Positions 1 through 8,481 of a DNA stretch of 64,000 nucleotides are shown here, piece by piece. Position 1 is the first letter of the stretch. Every line of letters begins with the position of its first letter. The notes under the pieces are model-generated. The model made no database searches and had not been told where the DNA came from. It was given only the letters and a program-made list of their open reading frames with translations. The position numbers were made by a program, and so were the translations under genes. The stretch is from Mesorhizobium loti CJ3sym (GTDB lineage: Bacteria; Pseudomonadota; Alphaproteobacteria; Rhizobiales; Rhizobiaceae): the NCBI RefSeq assembly GCF_000472785.1, contig NZ_AXAL01000002.1, forward strand, positions 186,001 through 250,000, read 5' to 3'.

Positions 1-1
1 G

Positions 2-691
2 CGCGCCTTCGAGACGCGCAAGCCGCGCCAGCTCTCGGGCGGCCAGAAGCAGCGCATCGGCGTGGCGCGCGCCTTTGCCGGCGACGCCAAGGTGGTGGTG
101 GCTGACGAGCCGGTTTCCGCGCTCGACGTGTCGGTGCAGGCGGCGGTGACTGAACTGCTGATGGACATCCAGCGCAAGAACAAGACGACGATGCTGTTCA
201 TCAGCCACGATCTCTCGGTCGTGCGCTACATCGCCGACCGTGTCGTCGTCATGTATCTCGGCTATATCGTCGAGCAAGGCACGACCGACCAGATATTCGC
301 GCCGCCCTATCATCCCTATACGGAGGCACTGCTGTCGGCGATCCCGATCGCCGACACCAGCGTGGTCAAGAAGCACATCGTGCTGGAGGGCGACATCCCG
401 TCGGCGATGAACCCGCCATCCGGCTGTCCGTTCCAGACGCGGTGCGGCTACAAGAAACTGGTGCCGGACAATCTGTGCGAAACCAAGGTGCCGCCGGTGA
501 AGCATCTCGGCGACGGCCATATGAGCCTGTGCTGGCTGTCGGACGATGTGCTGGCGACGATGGAGCCGGTGATCAAGTTCGACAAGGACCACGCCGCGCA
601 TGAGGGCGTGCCGGAAGACGCGCAGCATGGCGACGGTCCGGGTTCAGCTAGCGCGCCGCCCGAGCGGCCGCACGGCAAGAAGCCGAGCTGA
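2..691 (+). CDS. Peptide-type ABC transporter ATPase (C-terminal part)
   Basis: The left window edge cuts this gene. The frame is open from base 2 and ends in TGA, leaving 229 residues. Visible are the ABC signature LSGGQKQR (bases 32-55), Walker B VVVADEP, D-loop SALD and the switch His in FISHD. These are followed by the oligopeptide/dipeptide C-terminal extension with its Cys stretch SGCPFQTRCGY. That extension marks DppD/DppF/OppF-type subunits, which power import of peptides, opines and similar solutes at the inner membrane. The last ~35 residues are His/Asp/Pro rich and look lineage-specific. The substrate cannot be fixed, because the permeases and binding protein lie outside the window. 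Confidence 0.93.
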   Translation, partial: RAFETRKPRQLSGGQKQRIGVARAFAGDAKVVVADEPVSALDVSVQAAVTELLMDIQRKNKTTMLFISHDLSVVRYIADRVVVMYLGYIVEQGTTDQIFAPPYHPYTEALLSAIPIADTSVVKKHIVLEGDIPSAMNPPSGCPFQTRCGYKKLVPDNLCETKVPPVKHLGDGHMSLCWLSDDVLATMEPVIKFDKDHAAHEGVPEDAQHGDGPGSASAPPERPHGKKPS

Positions 692-702
692 CGGCCAAGA
701 GG

Positions 703-731
703 AGGCAATGCCATTCGGTGGCGCATTGCCT
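703..731 (+). terminator. Possible terminator hairpin after ABC ATPase gene
   Basis: AGGCAATGC (703-711) pairs perfectly with GCATTGCCT (723-731) around an 11-base loop, just after the ATPase stop at 691. There is no long T run, so the call rests on position and stem only. Confidence 0.4.
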
Positions 732-804
732 TCACGGCTCTCGTATCTCACACGTAAAGCAATGACAGGCTACGTTCGCTTGAATATATCCGTATACTGC
801 CCTA

Positions 805-827
805 TTTGATGCGTGATGTTTGATGCG
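805..827 (+). promoter_or_regulatory. Direct repeat before the VapBC-like pair
   Basis: TTTGATGCG occurs at 805-813 and again at 819-827, a 14-bp period, between a weak promoter-like region (ATGACA at 762-767, TATATC at 785-790) and the antitoxin start at 845. VapB-type antitoxins usually repress their own promoter, so this is a candidate autoregulatory site. The link is inferred from position. Confidence 0.3.
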
Positions 828-844
828 CAGCGAGGAAGCGTGTT

Positions 845-1072
845 GTGAGAACGACGCTTGCAATTGATGACGATGTCCTTCTTGCCGCCAAGGCCATGGC
901 GCGACAGCAGGATCGCAGCGTTGGCGAGGTGATTTCCGATCTGGTTCGCCGGTCCCTGCGCAGGCCGCACGCCGGCGGCGAACGCAACGGCATCCCCTTG
1001 CTTTCATCGCGGCCCGATGGCCCGACTGTCGATCTTGAAATGGTCAATGCGCTTCGCGATGAACTGCCGTGA
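845..1072 (+). CDS. vapB: VapB-like antitoxin
   Basis: A 75-residue protein whose first ~45 residues have the pattern of a ribbon-helix-helix antitoxin: a beta strand (MRTTLAIDDDVLLAAKAMA) followed by two helices (SVGEVISDLVRRSL). Such antitoxins bind their own promoter as dimers, and the C-terminal tail covers the toxin active site. The likely start is GTG. The stop overlaps the start of the PIN-domain gene by 4 bp (GTGA), the usual coupling for toxin-antitoxin pairs. The tail (residues ~46-75) carries the acidic/hydrophobic segment expected to contact VapC. The symbol is used at family level. Confidence 0.8.
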   Translation: MRTTLAIDDDVLLAAKAMARQQDRSVGEVISDLVRRSLRRPHAGGERNGIPLLSSRPDGPTVDLEMVNALRDELP

Positions 1073-1506
1073 GCTTCCTGCTCGATGTCAATGTCTTGAT
1101 TGCATTGATCGATCCGGCTCACGTCGCGCATGACGATGCCCATAGGTGGTTCCAATCCACGGGTCATTTATCGTGGGCTACATGTCCCATTACGGAGAAT
1201 GGCGTCATCAGGATTCTGAGCAACCCAAAATACCCCAATTCTCCGGGTTCGCCTGCTATCGTTGCGCAGATTGTGAGCAAATTGCATGCGCTTTCAGGGC
1301 ACCATTTCTGGTCCGACGATATCAGTCTCGTCGGTTCCAACGATATCGATACAGCCAGGATCCTAACCTCGGCGCAAATAACGGACACTTATCTGCTGGG
1401 ACTGGCCAAGGCACGTGACGGCAAGTTGGCGACCTTTGACCGAAAGCTGTCGACAGCCGCAATAGTGGGAGGAAAGCCGATCCTTCACCTGATCCCGAGC
1501 AGTTAA
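1069..1506 (+). CDS. vapC: PIN-domain ribonuclease toxin (VapC-like)
   Basis: A 145-residue PIN-domain protein, full length for the family. The acidic metal-binding positions are visible: Asp6 in LLDVNVLIAL, Glu in CPITENGVIRIL, Asp in DTYLLGLAKARDGKLATFD, and a final Asp in that last motif. VapC toxins cut tRNA or rRNA sites when released from VapB. Start is GTG, overlapping the antitoxin stop. The C terminus overlaps the stop codon of the convergent lipoprotein gene by a few bases. The acidic set looks complete, so the toxin is probably functional. Confidence 0.88.
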   Translation: MSFLLDVNVLIALIDPAHVAHDDAHRWFQSTGHLSWATCPITENGVIRILSNPKYPNSPGSPAIVAQIVSKLHALSGHHFWSDDISLVGSNDIDTARILTSAQITDTYLLGLAKARDGKLATFDRKLSTAAIVGGKPILHLIPSS

Positions 1507-2093
1507 TTACCGCACTGCCTTAGCTGCGCGTCATAGTCTCGCGCCATCTTCTCCGTCGCCCGGGCATAGCCTTGAACGCCGGCATCGCCGCGGTTGCCGC
1601 GGCCATAGGTGGTCCAGCCGAGATAGTAAGCGAGATAGAGATTGTAGGTGTCGGTGCGGGCGATGCCGTAGGTGTCCGCCGTCTTGGAATGATACCAGCC
1701 GACGAAGTCGACAGCGTCGGCGAACTTCGTGCGCCGCGCTGCCCAGTTGCCGGTTTCGCGCTGATATTGCGACCAGGTGCCGTCCAGCGCCTGCGAGAAG
1801 CCGGTGGCCGTCGAGACGTGCTTCCACGGAATGAAGCCGAGCAGCTTGGTGCGCGGCGGCCGGGCATTGCTCTTGAAGCCGGATTCCTTGCGCACCGTCG
1901 CCATCAGCACGGGCACGGGGACGCCATATGTCCGAGAGGCCCGTTCGGCGGCCGACTGCCAATTGTCGAACCAGCCGTCATTCTGGTCGAAGACGGCACA
2001 GACATTGTTGATGTGGCTGGGCGCGGTCGCGCAGGCCGAAAGAGCCAGCAGCACACCAACCGCTACAATTTTACTAAAACTCGACCTACGCAT
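1503..2093 (-). CDS. Transglycosylase-SLT-like lipoprotein
   Basis: 196 residues with a lipoprotein signal (MRRSSFSKIVAVGVLLALSAC, lipobox LSAC, Cys21). The mature part has the lysozyme-like layout VRKESGF, with Glu the likely catalytic acid, then ATGFSQALDGTW and the aromatic motifs TYNLYLAYYLGW. This resembles the Slt/EmtA goose-type lysozyme fold and suggests peptidoglycan cleavage or remodelling in the outer membrane or periplasm. It is convergent with vapC and its stop overlaps that gene. Function is inferred from motifs; it could be an enzyme of narrow specificity. Confidence 0.82.
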   Translation of the reverse strand: MRRSSFSKIVAVGVLLALSACATAPSHINNVCAVFDQNDGWFDNWQSAAERASRTYGVPVPVLMATVRKESGFKSNARPPRTKLLGFIPWKHVSTATGFSQALDGTWSQYQRETGNWAARRTKFADAVDFVGWYHSKTADTYGIARTDTYNLYLAYYLGWTTYGRGNRGDAGVQGYARATEKMARDYDAQLRQCGN

Positions 2094-2301
2094 TGGATGA
2101 GCAATAGGCCGAAATCATAAAAGGAATCTTGCTGTCTCCGTTAACGCTTCGTCGGCCCGAGCGCTCGGGAAAAGGGCATGTTGATATTCCGACGCTCCTT
2201 GTCGCTTCTTATAAAAGGGTGCTGCCGAAATGCCGCCTTGGCTAAAATCACGCCTGTAAACGGCGTATTTCTGACAGCTCGCTTTGTTTGCCGAGGCTTT
2301 G

Positions 2302-3849
2302 ATGCCTCACATGAACGAGCCAAGACGCAAGCGCGGCGCCGAGCGCACCAGCAACAGGGGGCCAGTGCCCATCCCGCAGCTGCCGCAAAGGCGTGTGACC
2401 AATCCCTATCCGCCGATGGCGTTGCTGTCATCAGACCAGATCGAGGCGATCCATCAGGCGTCGATGCACATATTGGAAAATTTCGGCATCGAGGTGATGA
2501 GCCCGCGCGCGCTGTCGCTGTTCGAGAAGGCGGGCGCAAAAGTCGATCACGCAACGGCGAATGTCCGCATCGATCGCGGCATGATCGACGAGGCGCTGAA
2601 GACGACCCAGTCCAACTATACGCTGACCCCGCGCAATCCGGCCAAGTCAATCCATCTCGGCGGCAACACCATCAACTTCACGCTCGTTGCCGGGCCGCCC
2701 AATGTGCACGACATGGAGCGCGGACGCCGTGCCGGCAATCTGCGCGACTATGCCGATCTGACCCGGCTGGCGCAGCATTTCAACTGCGTCCACATGCTTG
2801 GCAACCAAGTCTGCGCGCCGGTGGAGCTGCCGGCCAACTCACGCCATCTCGACACCTACTTCACCAATCTGACGCTGACCGACAAGAGTTTCCATGTTTC
2901 GGCAATCGGCCGGGGCAGGGCGCTGGACGGCATCGAGATGATGGCGATCGCGCGTGGGCTGACGCTGGACCAGCTGCGCGACGATCCTGGCATTGCCACC
3001 ATCATCTCGGTCAACTCGCCGCGCCGCTTCGACGAGATGATGGCCGAGGGGCTGATGACGATGGCCGAGTTCGGCCAGTCGGTGGCGGTGACGCCGTTCA
3101 CGCTGATGGGGGCGATGAGCCCGGTGACGCTTGCGGGTGCTTTGGCACAGCAGAATGCCGAGGCGCTGTTCGGCGTGGTGCTGACGCAACTGGTGCGCCC
3201 CGGCGCGCCGGTGATGTACGGCGCCTTCACCTCCAATGTCGACATGAAATCGGGCGCGCCGGCCTTCGGCACGCCGGAGAATACCAAGGCCAATATCGCG
3301 TCGGGGCAATTGGCGCGGCGCTACGGGCTGCCCTACCGTACGACGCCGGGCTCAGCCTCCAATGCCGCCGATGCGCAAGGCGCCTATGAGACGCTGATGG
3401 CGCTGTGGGGCGCGGTGCTCGGCCACGGCAATCTCGTCTATCACGCCGCCGGCTGGCAGGAGGGCGGGCTGACAGCGTCGTTCGAGAAATTCATCATCGA
3501 TGTCGAGATGATCCAGCACATGATGGAGTTCCTGCGGCCGATCGTGGTCGACGAGGCCGAGCTTGCCGTCGAAGCGCTGGGCGCGGTGCCGACCGGCGGC
3601 CATTTCTTCGGCGAGCCGCACACGCTGGAGCGCTACGCCACCGCCTTTTACCAGCCGATGCTGTCCAACTGGCAGAATTTCGAAGCCTGGCAGGAGGCCG
3701 GCAGCCTTGATGCCACCGCGCGCGCGACGCGGCTGTGGAAGAAGGCGCTGGAAGACTATGTCGAGCCGGTGATGGATATCACCGTGCGCGAAGCGCTGGA
3801 GGCCTACATGGCCAAGCGCAAGGAAGCGATCGGGCAGGGCGAGCCGTGA
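2302..3849 (+). CDS. Trimethylamine methyltransferase (MttB/MtgB) family protein
   Basis: 515 residues from ATG 2302 (ATG 2311 is also possible; a TTG at 2284 is less likely). The sequence has the MttB-family barrel layout: an N-terminal helical part (YPPMALLSSDQIEAIHQAS...GIEVMSP) and a long barrel including GGNTINFTLVAGPPNVHDM. The frame has no internal stop, so there is no amber-encoded pyrrolysine. This places it with the non-Pyl MtgB-type homologues known to demethylate glycine betaine and related quaternary amines onto a corrinoid protein. No corrinoid protein gene is in view. It is followed after 57 bp by a dimethylglycine/sarcosine-dehydrogenase-like gene, which would suit a betaine-to-sarcosine route. 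The substrate is inferred. Confidence 0.88.
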   Translation: MPHMNEPRRKRGAERTSNRGPVPIPQLPQRRVTNPYPPMALLSSDQIEAIHQASMHILENFGIEVMSPRALSLFEKAGAKVDHATANVRIDRGMIDEALKTTQSNYTLTPRNPAKSIHLGGNTINFTLVAGPPNVHDMERGRRAGNLRDYADLTRLAQHFNCVHMLGNQVCAPVELPANSRHLDTYFTNLTLTDKSFHVSAIGRGRALDGIEMMAIARGLTLDQLRDDPGIATIISVNSPRRFDEMMAEGLMTMAEFGQSVAVTPFTLMGAMSPVTLAGALAQQNAEALFGVVLTQLVRPGAPVMYGAFTSNVDMKSGAPAFGTPENTKANIASGQLARRYGLPYRTTPGSASNAADAQGAYETLMALWGAVLGHGNLVYHAAGWQEGGLTASFEKFIIDVEMIQHMMEFLRPIVVDEAELAVEALGAVPTGGHFFGEPHTLERYATAFYQPMLSNWQNFEAWQEAGSLDATARATRLWKKALEDYVEPVMDITVREALEAYMAKRKEAIGQGEP

Positions 3850-3906
3850 AGCCTCCCATCTTGAATCCACTCACCCATCCAACTCACTGATATCAGAGAA
3901 AAATCC

Positions 3907-6333
3907 ATGAAATCGCATGCAAAGGTCGTGGTCATTGGCGGCGGTGTCGTCGGGTGTTCCGTGCTGTTCCATCTTGCCCGCCACGGCTGGACAGACGTGG
4001 TGCTGCTGGAGCGCGACGAGCTGACTTCAGGTTCGACCTGGCACGCTGCAGGCGGCATGCATACGATCAATGGCGACCCCAACGTCGCCAAGCTGCAGAA
4101 ATACACGATCAACCTCTACAAGGAGATCGAGGAGCTGTCGGGCCAGGCGACCGGCGTGCACCTGACCGGCGGTGTGCTGCTCGCCGCGACCGAGGCGCGG
4201 CTCGACTGGCTGCGCGGTGTCGTCGCCAAGGGGCGCTATCTCGGCATCGAGCTGGAAGAAATCTCGCCCAGGGAGGCGGCCGAACTGATGCCGCTGCTCG
4301 ATCCCAAGCAGTTCGTCGGCGCCGTCAGAAACAAGGAGGACGGCCATCTCGATCCCTCCGGCGTCACCCATGCCTATGCCAAGGCCGCGCGGAAGCTTGG
4401 GGCGGAAGTCGAGCGCTTCACCAAGGTCGAGGACATCGTGCGGCGGCCCGACGGGATGTGGCGCGTCATCACCAACAAGGGCGAGGTGGTGGCCGAGCAT
4501 GTCGTCAATGCCGGCGGCCTGTGGGCGCGCGAGGTCGGCCGCATGGTCGGGCTCGAACTGCCGGTGCTGGCGATGGAGCACATGTACCTGATCACCGAGG
4601 ACATGCCGGAAGTCGCTGCCTGGAACGCCAAGACAGGTGAAGAGATCATGCATGCCGTCGACTTCGACGGCGAACTCTATCTGCGCCAGGAGCGTGGCGG
4701 CATGCTGATGGGCACCTATGAGAAGGCCAACAAGCCATGGTCCGAATACCAGACACCGTGGAATTTCGGTCATGAACTGCTGGCACCCGATATCGACCGC
4801 ATCGCGCCCTCGCTGGAGGTCGGGTTCCGGCATTTCCCGGCCTTTCAGAACACCGGTATCAAGCAGATCATCAACGGGCCTTTCACCTTCGCGCCGGATG
4901 GTAATCCGCTGGTTGGGCCGGTGCGCGGCCTGCCGGGCTTCTGGGTCGCCTGCGGCGTCATGGCGGGCTTTTCGCAGGGGGGTGGCGTGGGCCTCGCTTT
5001 GTCCAACTGGATGATCGAGGGCGACCCCGGCGCCGACATCTGGGCCATGGACGTGGCGCGCTACGGCGACTGGGCGACGATGGCCTATACCAACGCCAAG
5101 GTGCGCGAGAACTATTCCAGGCGGTTTTCAATCCGCTTCCCGAATGAGGAACTGCCCGCCGGACGGCCGCTCAAGACCACGCCCGTCTATGATTTGTTGT
5201 CGGCGAAGGGGGCGCAGTTTGGCGTAGCCTACGGGCTTGAGGTGCCGCTCTGGTACGCGCCGGAAGGCATCAAGGACGAGTTCTCGTGGCGCCGTTCCAG
5301 CGACTTTTCCCATGTCGGCACGGAAGTTGCGACGGTTCGCGACGGCGTCGGCCTGTCGGAGATTTCGAGCTTCGCCAAATACAAGGTGACTGGCGAGGGG
5401 GCGGCTGCGTGGCTCGATAAGATGCTTGCCTGCAAGCTGCCGAAGCCCGGCCGCATGACGCTGGCGCCGATGCTGAAGGAAGACGGCAGACTGATCGGCG
5501 ATTTCACCCTGGCCAATCTGGGGGAGGAAGGCTGGTTCCTCGCCGGTTCCGGCATCGCCGAACAGTACCACATGCGCTGGTTCGAGGCGCATCTGCCCGG
5601 AGATGGCTCGGTCCATATCGAGGCGATGGGCGCGAAACTCACTGGCCTTGCGATTGCCGGGCCGAAGGCGCGGGAGGTGCTGGCCAAGGTCAGCCGCGCT
5701 GATGTTTCCAACACGGCGTTTCCGTTCATGGCGGTGGCGAAGATGGATGTCGGCATGGCGCCGTGCCTGGTCGGCCGTGTCAGCTACACCGGCGATCTCG
5801 GCTACGAGATCTGGGTGGCGCCGGAATACCAGCGCGCCGCGTTCAATGCATTGATGGCAGCCGGCGCGGAGTTCGGCATCGGCCTGTTCGGTTCGCGCGC
5901 GCTGAATGCGCTCAGGCTGGAGAAGAACTACGGTTCATGGGGGCGCGAATACCGGCCGATCTACGGACCGCTGGAGGCCGGGCTCGACCGCTTCGTCGCC
6001 TATGGCAAGGAGGCGGATTTCATCGGCAAGGCAGCGGCGCTGGCCGAGCGCAAGCAGGGTGGCAAATTGCGGTTGCGGGCGTTCATCGTCGATGCGGACG
6101 ACGCCGATGTCATCGGCGACGAGCCGATCTGGTTCGGCGGCGCCGTGCGCGGCTGGGTGACGTCGGGCGGCTATGCGCATCATTCGAAAAAGTCGGTTGC
6201 TATCGGTTATGTGCCGAAGGAGATCGCCGACGAGAGCGAGGGGTTCGAAATCGAGTTGCTGGGCAAACGCCATGCGGCGCGCATCCAGGCAGCGCCATTG
6301 TTCGATGCGAATTTCGAACGGATGCGGGGGTGA
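3907..6333 (+). CDS. FAD-dependent dimethylglycine/sarcosine dehydrogenase-like protein
   Basis: 808 residues, the usual length of the DMGDH/SarDH group. The N-terminal DAO domain begins with the dinucleotide-binding motif VVIGGGVVGCS. Near residue 45 is STWHA, where the His carries covalent FAD in characterised members. From about residue 420 the protein is a GcvT-type tetrahydrofolate-binding region (GDFTLANLG..., GYEIWVAPEYQ, LRLEKNYGSWGREY). These enzymes oxidatively demethylate N-methyl amines and pass the one-carbon unit to tetrahydrofolate. It is the likely partner of the MttB-like gene upstream. The exact amine (dimethylglycine, sarcosine or another) is not fixed by sequence alone. 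Confidence 0.92.
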   Translation: MKSHAKVVVIGGGVVGCSVLFHLARHGWTDVVLLERDELTSGSTWHAAGGMHTINGDPNVAKLQKYTINLYKEIEELSGQATGVHLTGGVLLAATEARLDWLRGVVAKGRYLGIELEEISPREAAELMPLLDPKQFVGAVRNKEDGHLDPSGVTHAYAKAARKLGAEVERFTKVEDIVRRPDGMWRVITNKGEVVAEHVVNAGGLWAREVGRMVGLELPVLAMEHMYLITEDMPEVAAWNAKTGEEIMHAVDFDGELYLRQERGGMLMGTYEKANKPWSEYQTPWNFGHELLAPDIDRIAPSLEVGFRHFPAFQNTGIKQIINGPFTFAPDGNPLVGPVRGLPGFWVACGVMAGFSQGGGVGLALSNWMIEGDPGADIWAMDVARYGDWATMAYTNAKVRENYSRRFSIRFPNEELPAGRPLKTTPVYDLLSAKGAQFGVAYGLEVPLWYAPEGIKDEFSWRRSSDFSHVGTEVATVRDGVGLSEISSFAKYKVTGEGAAAWLDKMLACKLPKPGRMTLAPMLKEDGRLIGDFTLANLGEEGWFLAGSGIAEQYHMRWFEAHLPGDGSVHIEAMGAKLTGLAIAGPKAREVLAKVSRADVSNTAFPFMAVAKMDVGMAPCLVGRVSYTGDLGYEIWVAPEYQRAAFNALMAAGAEFGIGLFGSRALNALRLEKNYGSWGREYRPIYGPLEAGLDRFVAYGKEADFIGKAAALAERKQGGKLRLRAFIVDADDADVIGDEPIWFGGAVRGWVTSGGYAHHSKKSVAIGYVPKEIADESEGFEIELLGKRHAARIQAAPLFDANFERMRG

Positions 6334-6355
6334 GGGCTCACCCCCGTATGGGACC

Positions 6356-6760
6356 TCAGCCCTTGCCGCGGTTGTCCAGCGCGAAGGCACCGGCGCCGGC
6401 GAAGACCAGATAGAGGAAGATGAAGCAGAACGAGATTGCCGCATCGCCGCTGTTGTTGACCGGGAAGAAGTCGCGCGGCATGTGCGCCATGAAGTAGGCG
6501 ATCGCCATTTCGCCGGCCAGGAGGAATGCCACGGGCCGCGTGAACAGGCCAAGCGCCAAGAGGATGCCGCCGGCGAATTCAAGGATGCCGGCAGCCGTGG
6601 TCAGCCCGGTGAGGGCGTGAGGCTGGGCGCTGACGGGGAAGTCGAACAGTTTCTGGCTGCCATGCTCGACGAACTGCAGCGCGGTCATGATGCGCAGCAC
6701 GCCGAGCGCCTGCGGCTGGTATCTGGAAAGGCCTTCAAAAAGCTTCATCTGAAACTCCAT
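6356..6760 (-). CDS. DoxX family membrane protein
   Basis: 134 residues from the ATG at 6760, chosen because GGGAGG sits 7 bases before it; an in-frame ATG at 6748 is the alternative. The protein has four hydrophobic segments and the DoxX pattern QALGVLRIMTALQFVEHGSQKLFDF then LTGLTTAAGILEFAGGILL. DoxX-family proteins are small inner-membrane proteins often tied to oxidative or thiol stress, without one agreed activity. It is convergent with the dehydrogenase gene, 22 bp away. Confidence 0.88.
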   Translation of the reverse strand: MEFQMKLFEGLSRYQPQALGVLRIMTALQFVEHGSQKLFDFPVSAQPHALTGLTTAAGILEFAGGILLALGLFTRPVAFLLAGEMAIAYFMAHMPRDFFPVNNSGDAAISFCFIFLYLVFAGAGAFALDNRGKG

Positions 6761-6950
6761 TTTCACCCTCCCGGCCCGGCCATAGATTATCGCCGGGCCA
6801 TGGACCATTCACTTCCCATGGCATGCCATCAACAATCGGTGATTGGAAATGTTCCCCGGTTTGACCTTTCATAGCGCTCTCTCCAGGGTTGTATTTATAT
6901 CGCTATGGTTGTATTGTTATGAGCGCACCAAGAATGGGATTTCCGCTGCC

Positions 6951-7439
6951 ATGAAAAAAGTCGTCATCAGCCTGTTCGCACTCCTTGCAGGCACCAGCTT
7001 GGCCATGGCGGAGGACGCCGGCTGCGAGGCCTTCAAATGGCCGGTCACGCGCGAACAGGCGCTGTTTGCCGCACCGCCAGCAACGCCGTCCGGAGCGACG
7101 CTGGCGGTGGGGGCTGCCGCGGATCTGGCATTGGTCCCTACGGAGAAAGCCGGTTTCACGCTACCGCCCGAACATGCTCCCCCAGCAGACACGTTCGGTG
7201 CGGTCGCCAGCGTGCAGGTGCCGGCCGAGGGGGCCATTCAGATCAGCCTGTCGGGTGAGGCCTGGATCGATGTGATCCAGGACGGCAAAGCCGTCAAATC
7301 GGTAGGCTACAGCGGCGTGAAAACCTGCCCGGGTATCCGCAAAAGCGTGCGTTTCAAGCTCGCGGCCGGCCCGGCCACCGTCCAGTTCAGTGGCGCGAAA
7401 AAGGCTGAGCTCAAGGTCGCGGTGCTGACGCCGGAGTAA
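6951..7439 (+). CDS. Secreted protein of unknown function
   Basis: 162 residues from ATG 6951. The longer open frame back to 6843 is rejected because the signal peptide (MKKVVISLFALLAGTSLAMA, cut before EDAGCEAF) starts exactly here. The mature part is Ala/Pro/Val rich with beta-strand character and two Cys (GCEAF, KTCPG). No catalytic motif is recognised. It probably lies in the periplasm. Its neighbours give no functional hint. Confidence 0.75.
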   Translation: MKKVVISLFALLAGTSLAMAEDAGCEAFKWPVTREQALFAAPPATPSGATLAVGAAADLALVPTEKAGFTLPPEHAPPADTFGAVASVQVPAEGAIQISLSGEAWIDVIQDGKAVKSVGYSGVKTCPGIRKSVRFKLAAGPATVQFSGAKKAELKVAVLTPE

Positions 7440-7480
7440 GCAGTCCGGGGTAGACGGAGAGCGCTGCTCTCGTGCCCGAC

Positions 7481-7503
7481 GTCTCCCCCACCTTGGGGGA
7501 GAC
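7481..7503. repeat. Palindromic hairpin between convergent genes
   Basis: GTCTCCCCC (7481-7489) and GGGGGAGAC (7495-7503) form a perfect 9-bp stem with a 5-base loop between two convergent genes (stops at 7439 and 7535). The sequence resembles the CTCCCC-type palindromes elsewhere in the window, so it is probably a half copy of a dispersed element that may also stop transcription. Confidence 0.6.
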
Positions 7504-7534
7504 CGATCGTTGCGGTGGCTTTGCCAGGACAGTG

Positions 7535-8311
7535 TTATCGCATTGGCGCCAGAAGCGCGAAATACGCGCCTTGCGGATCTTGGCATTGCACGATCCATTG
7601 GCCGGTCGGCACCGCCATCGGACCCATGACGAGCTTGCCGCCATTGTCGGTGATGCGTTTGGTCGCGGCGTCGATGGCGGCGACGTTGAAGTAGAACAGC
7701 CACACGGGAACGGCGAGCTGCGGCGGTTTGTTCATAATGCCGCCGCCTGATTCAGGACCCGCCTTGAAGGTCTGGTAGACACCCATTTCACCGATATCGA
7801 AATCGCCTGCGCTGGTCCAGCCGAACTGGCCCGAATAGAAGTCGAACGCAGCCTGCCGGTCCGAGGCGTAGAGCTCGTGCCAACCGACATGGCCTGGCGT
7901 CGTGGACGGCAGGGTCGGCTGATCGGCGAGATTGGGCTGCAGGAACATGAAGGTCGCACCTTGCGGGTCCGCCACGACGGAGAAGCGGCCGACACCAGGG
8001 ATATCGTCGGGCTGGCGGTGCACAGCTCCGCCGGCGGCCTTCACCGCCTCCGTCGAGGCATCGACATCTCTCGTGTGGATATAGCCGACCCAGGCCGGCG
8101 GCATACCCATCTTGGCGGCGTCATCGGGCATCGTCATCAGCCCGCCGACGCCGCGTTCGGCGGAATTTACAACGATATAGCGCGGCATGCCCGGCGCCTT
8201 GTCGAAAGGTTCGGCCGTCCAGCCGACAACCTTGGTGTAGAAGGCTTCGGCGGCGTCGAGGTCTGTTGTCATCAGCTCGTACCAGAAGAAGGGCATCGGG
8301 GATTTTGCCAT
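7535..8311 (-). CDS. VOC family protein with two glyoxalase-like domains
   Basis: 258 residues from ATG 8311, selected for GAGGAG about 7 bases upstream; the longer frame to 8326 lacks a site. Two tandem VOC modules are visible: residues ~5-120 (FFWYELMTTDLDAAEAFYTKVVGW) and ~135-255 (VGWHELYASDRQAAFDFYSGQFGW). This is the layout of CFP32/glyoxalase-bleomycin-resistance proteins. Metal ligands and substrate cannot be assigned securely. Members bind or transform small metabolites. Confidence 0.88.
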   Translation of the reverse strand: MAKSPMPFFWYELMTTDLDAAEAFYTKVVGWTAEPFDKAPGMPRYIVVNSAERGVGGLMTMPDDAAKMGMPPAWVGYIHTRDVDASTEAVKAAGGAVHRQPDDIPGVGRFSVVADPQGATFMFLQPNLADQPTLPSTTPGHVGWHELYASDRQAAFDFYSGQFGWTSAGDFDIGEMGVYQTFKAGPESGGGIMNKPPQLAVPVWLFYFNVAAIDAATKRITDNGGKLVMGPMAVPTGQWIVQCQDPQGAYFALLAPMR

Positions 8312-8481
8312 GGTCGGTCTCCTCACCGTTCAGCATCGATCGTTGTCCGATCCTTCCAAGGACGATCCTGGCGATGGAAATCCGACAATCGCCCGAACAA
8401 TAATGTAGGCCCATGACGGGTGTTCCCGGTTGCGCAGCCAGCCCTTTTCAATTTCTCTGGCGGAAGAGGGATTGTCGTTTC

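Noticed and set aside
2302..3849. Pyrrolysine-containing MttB
   Set aside because: The frame has no internal TAG, so the gene does not need amber decoding.
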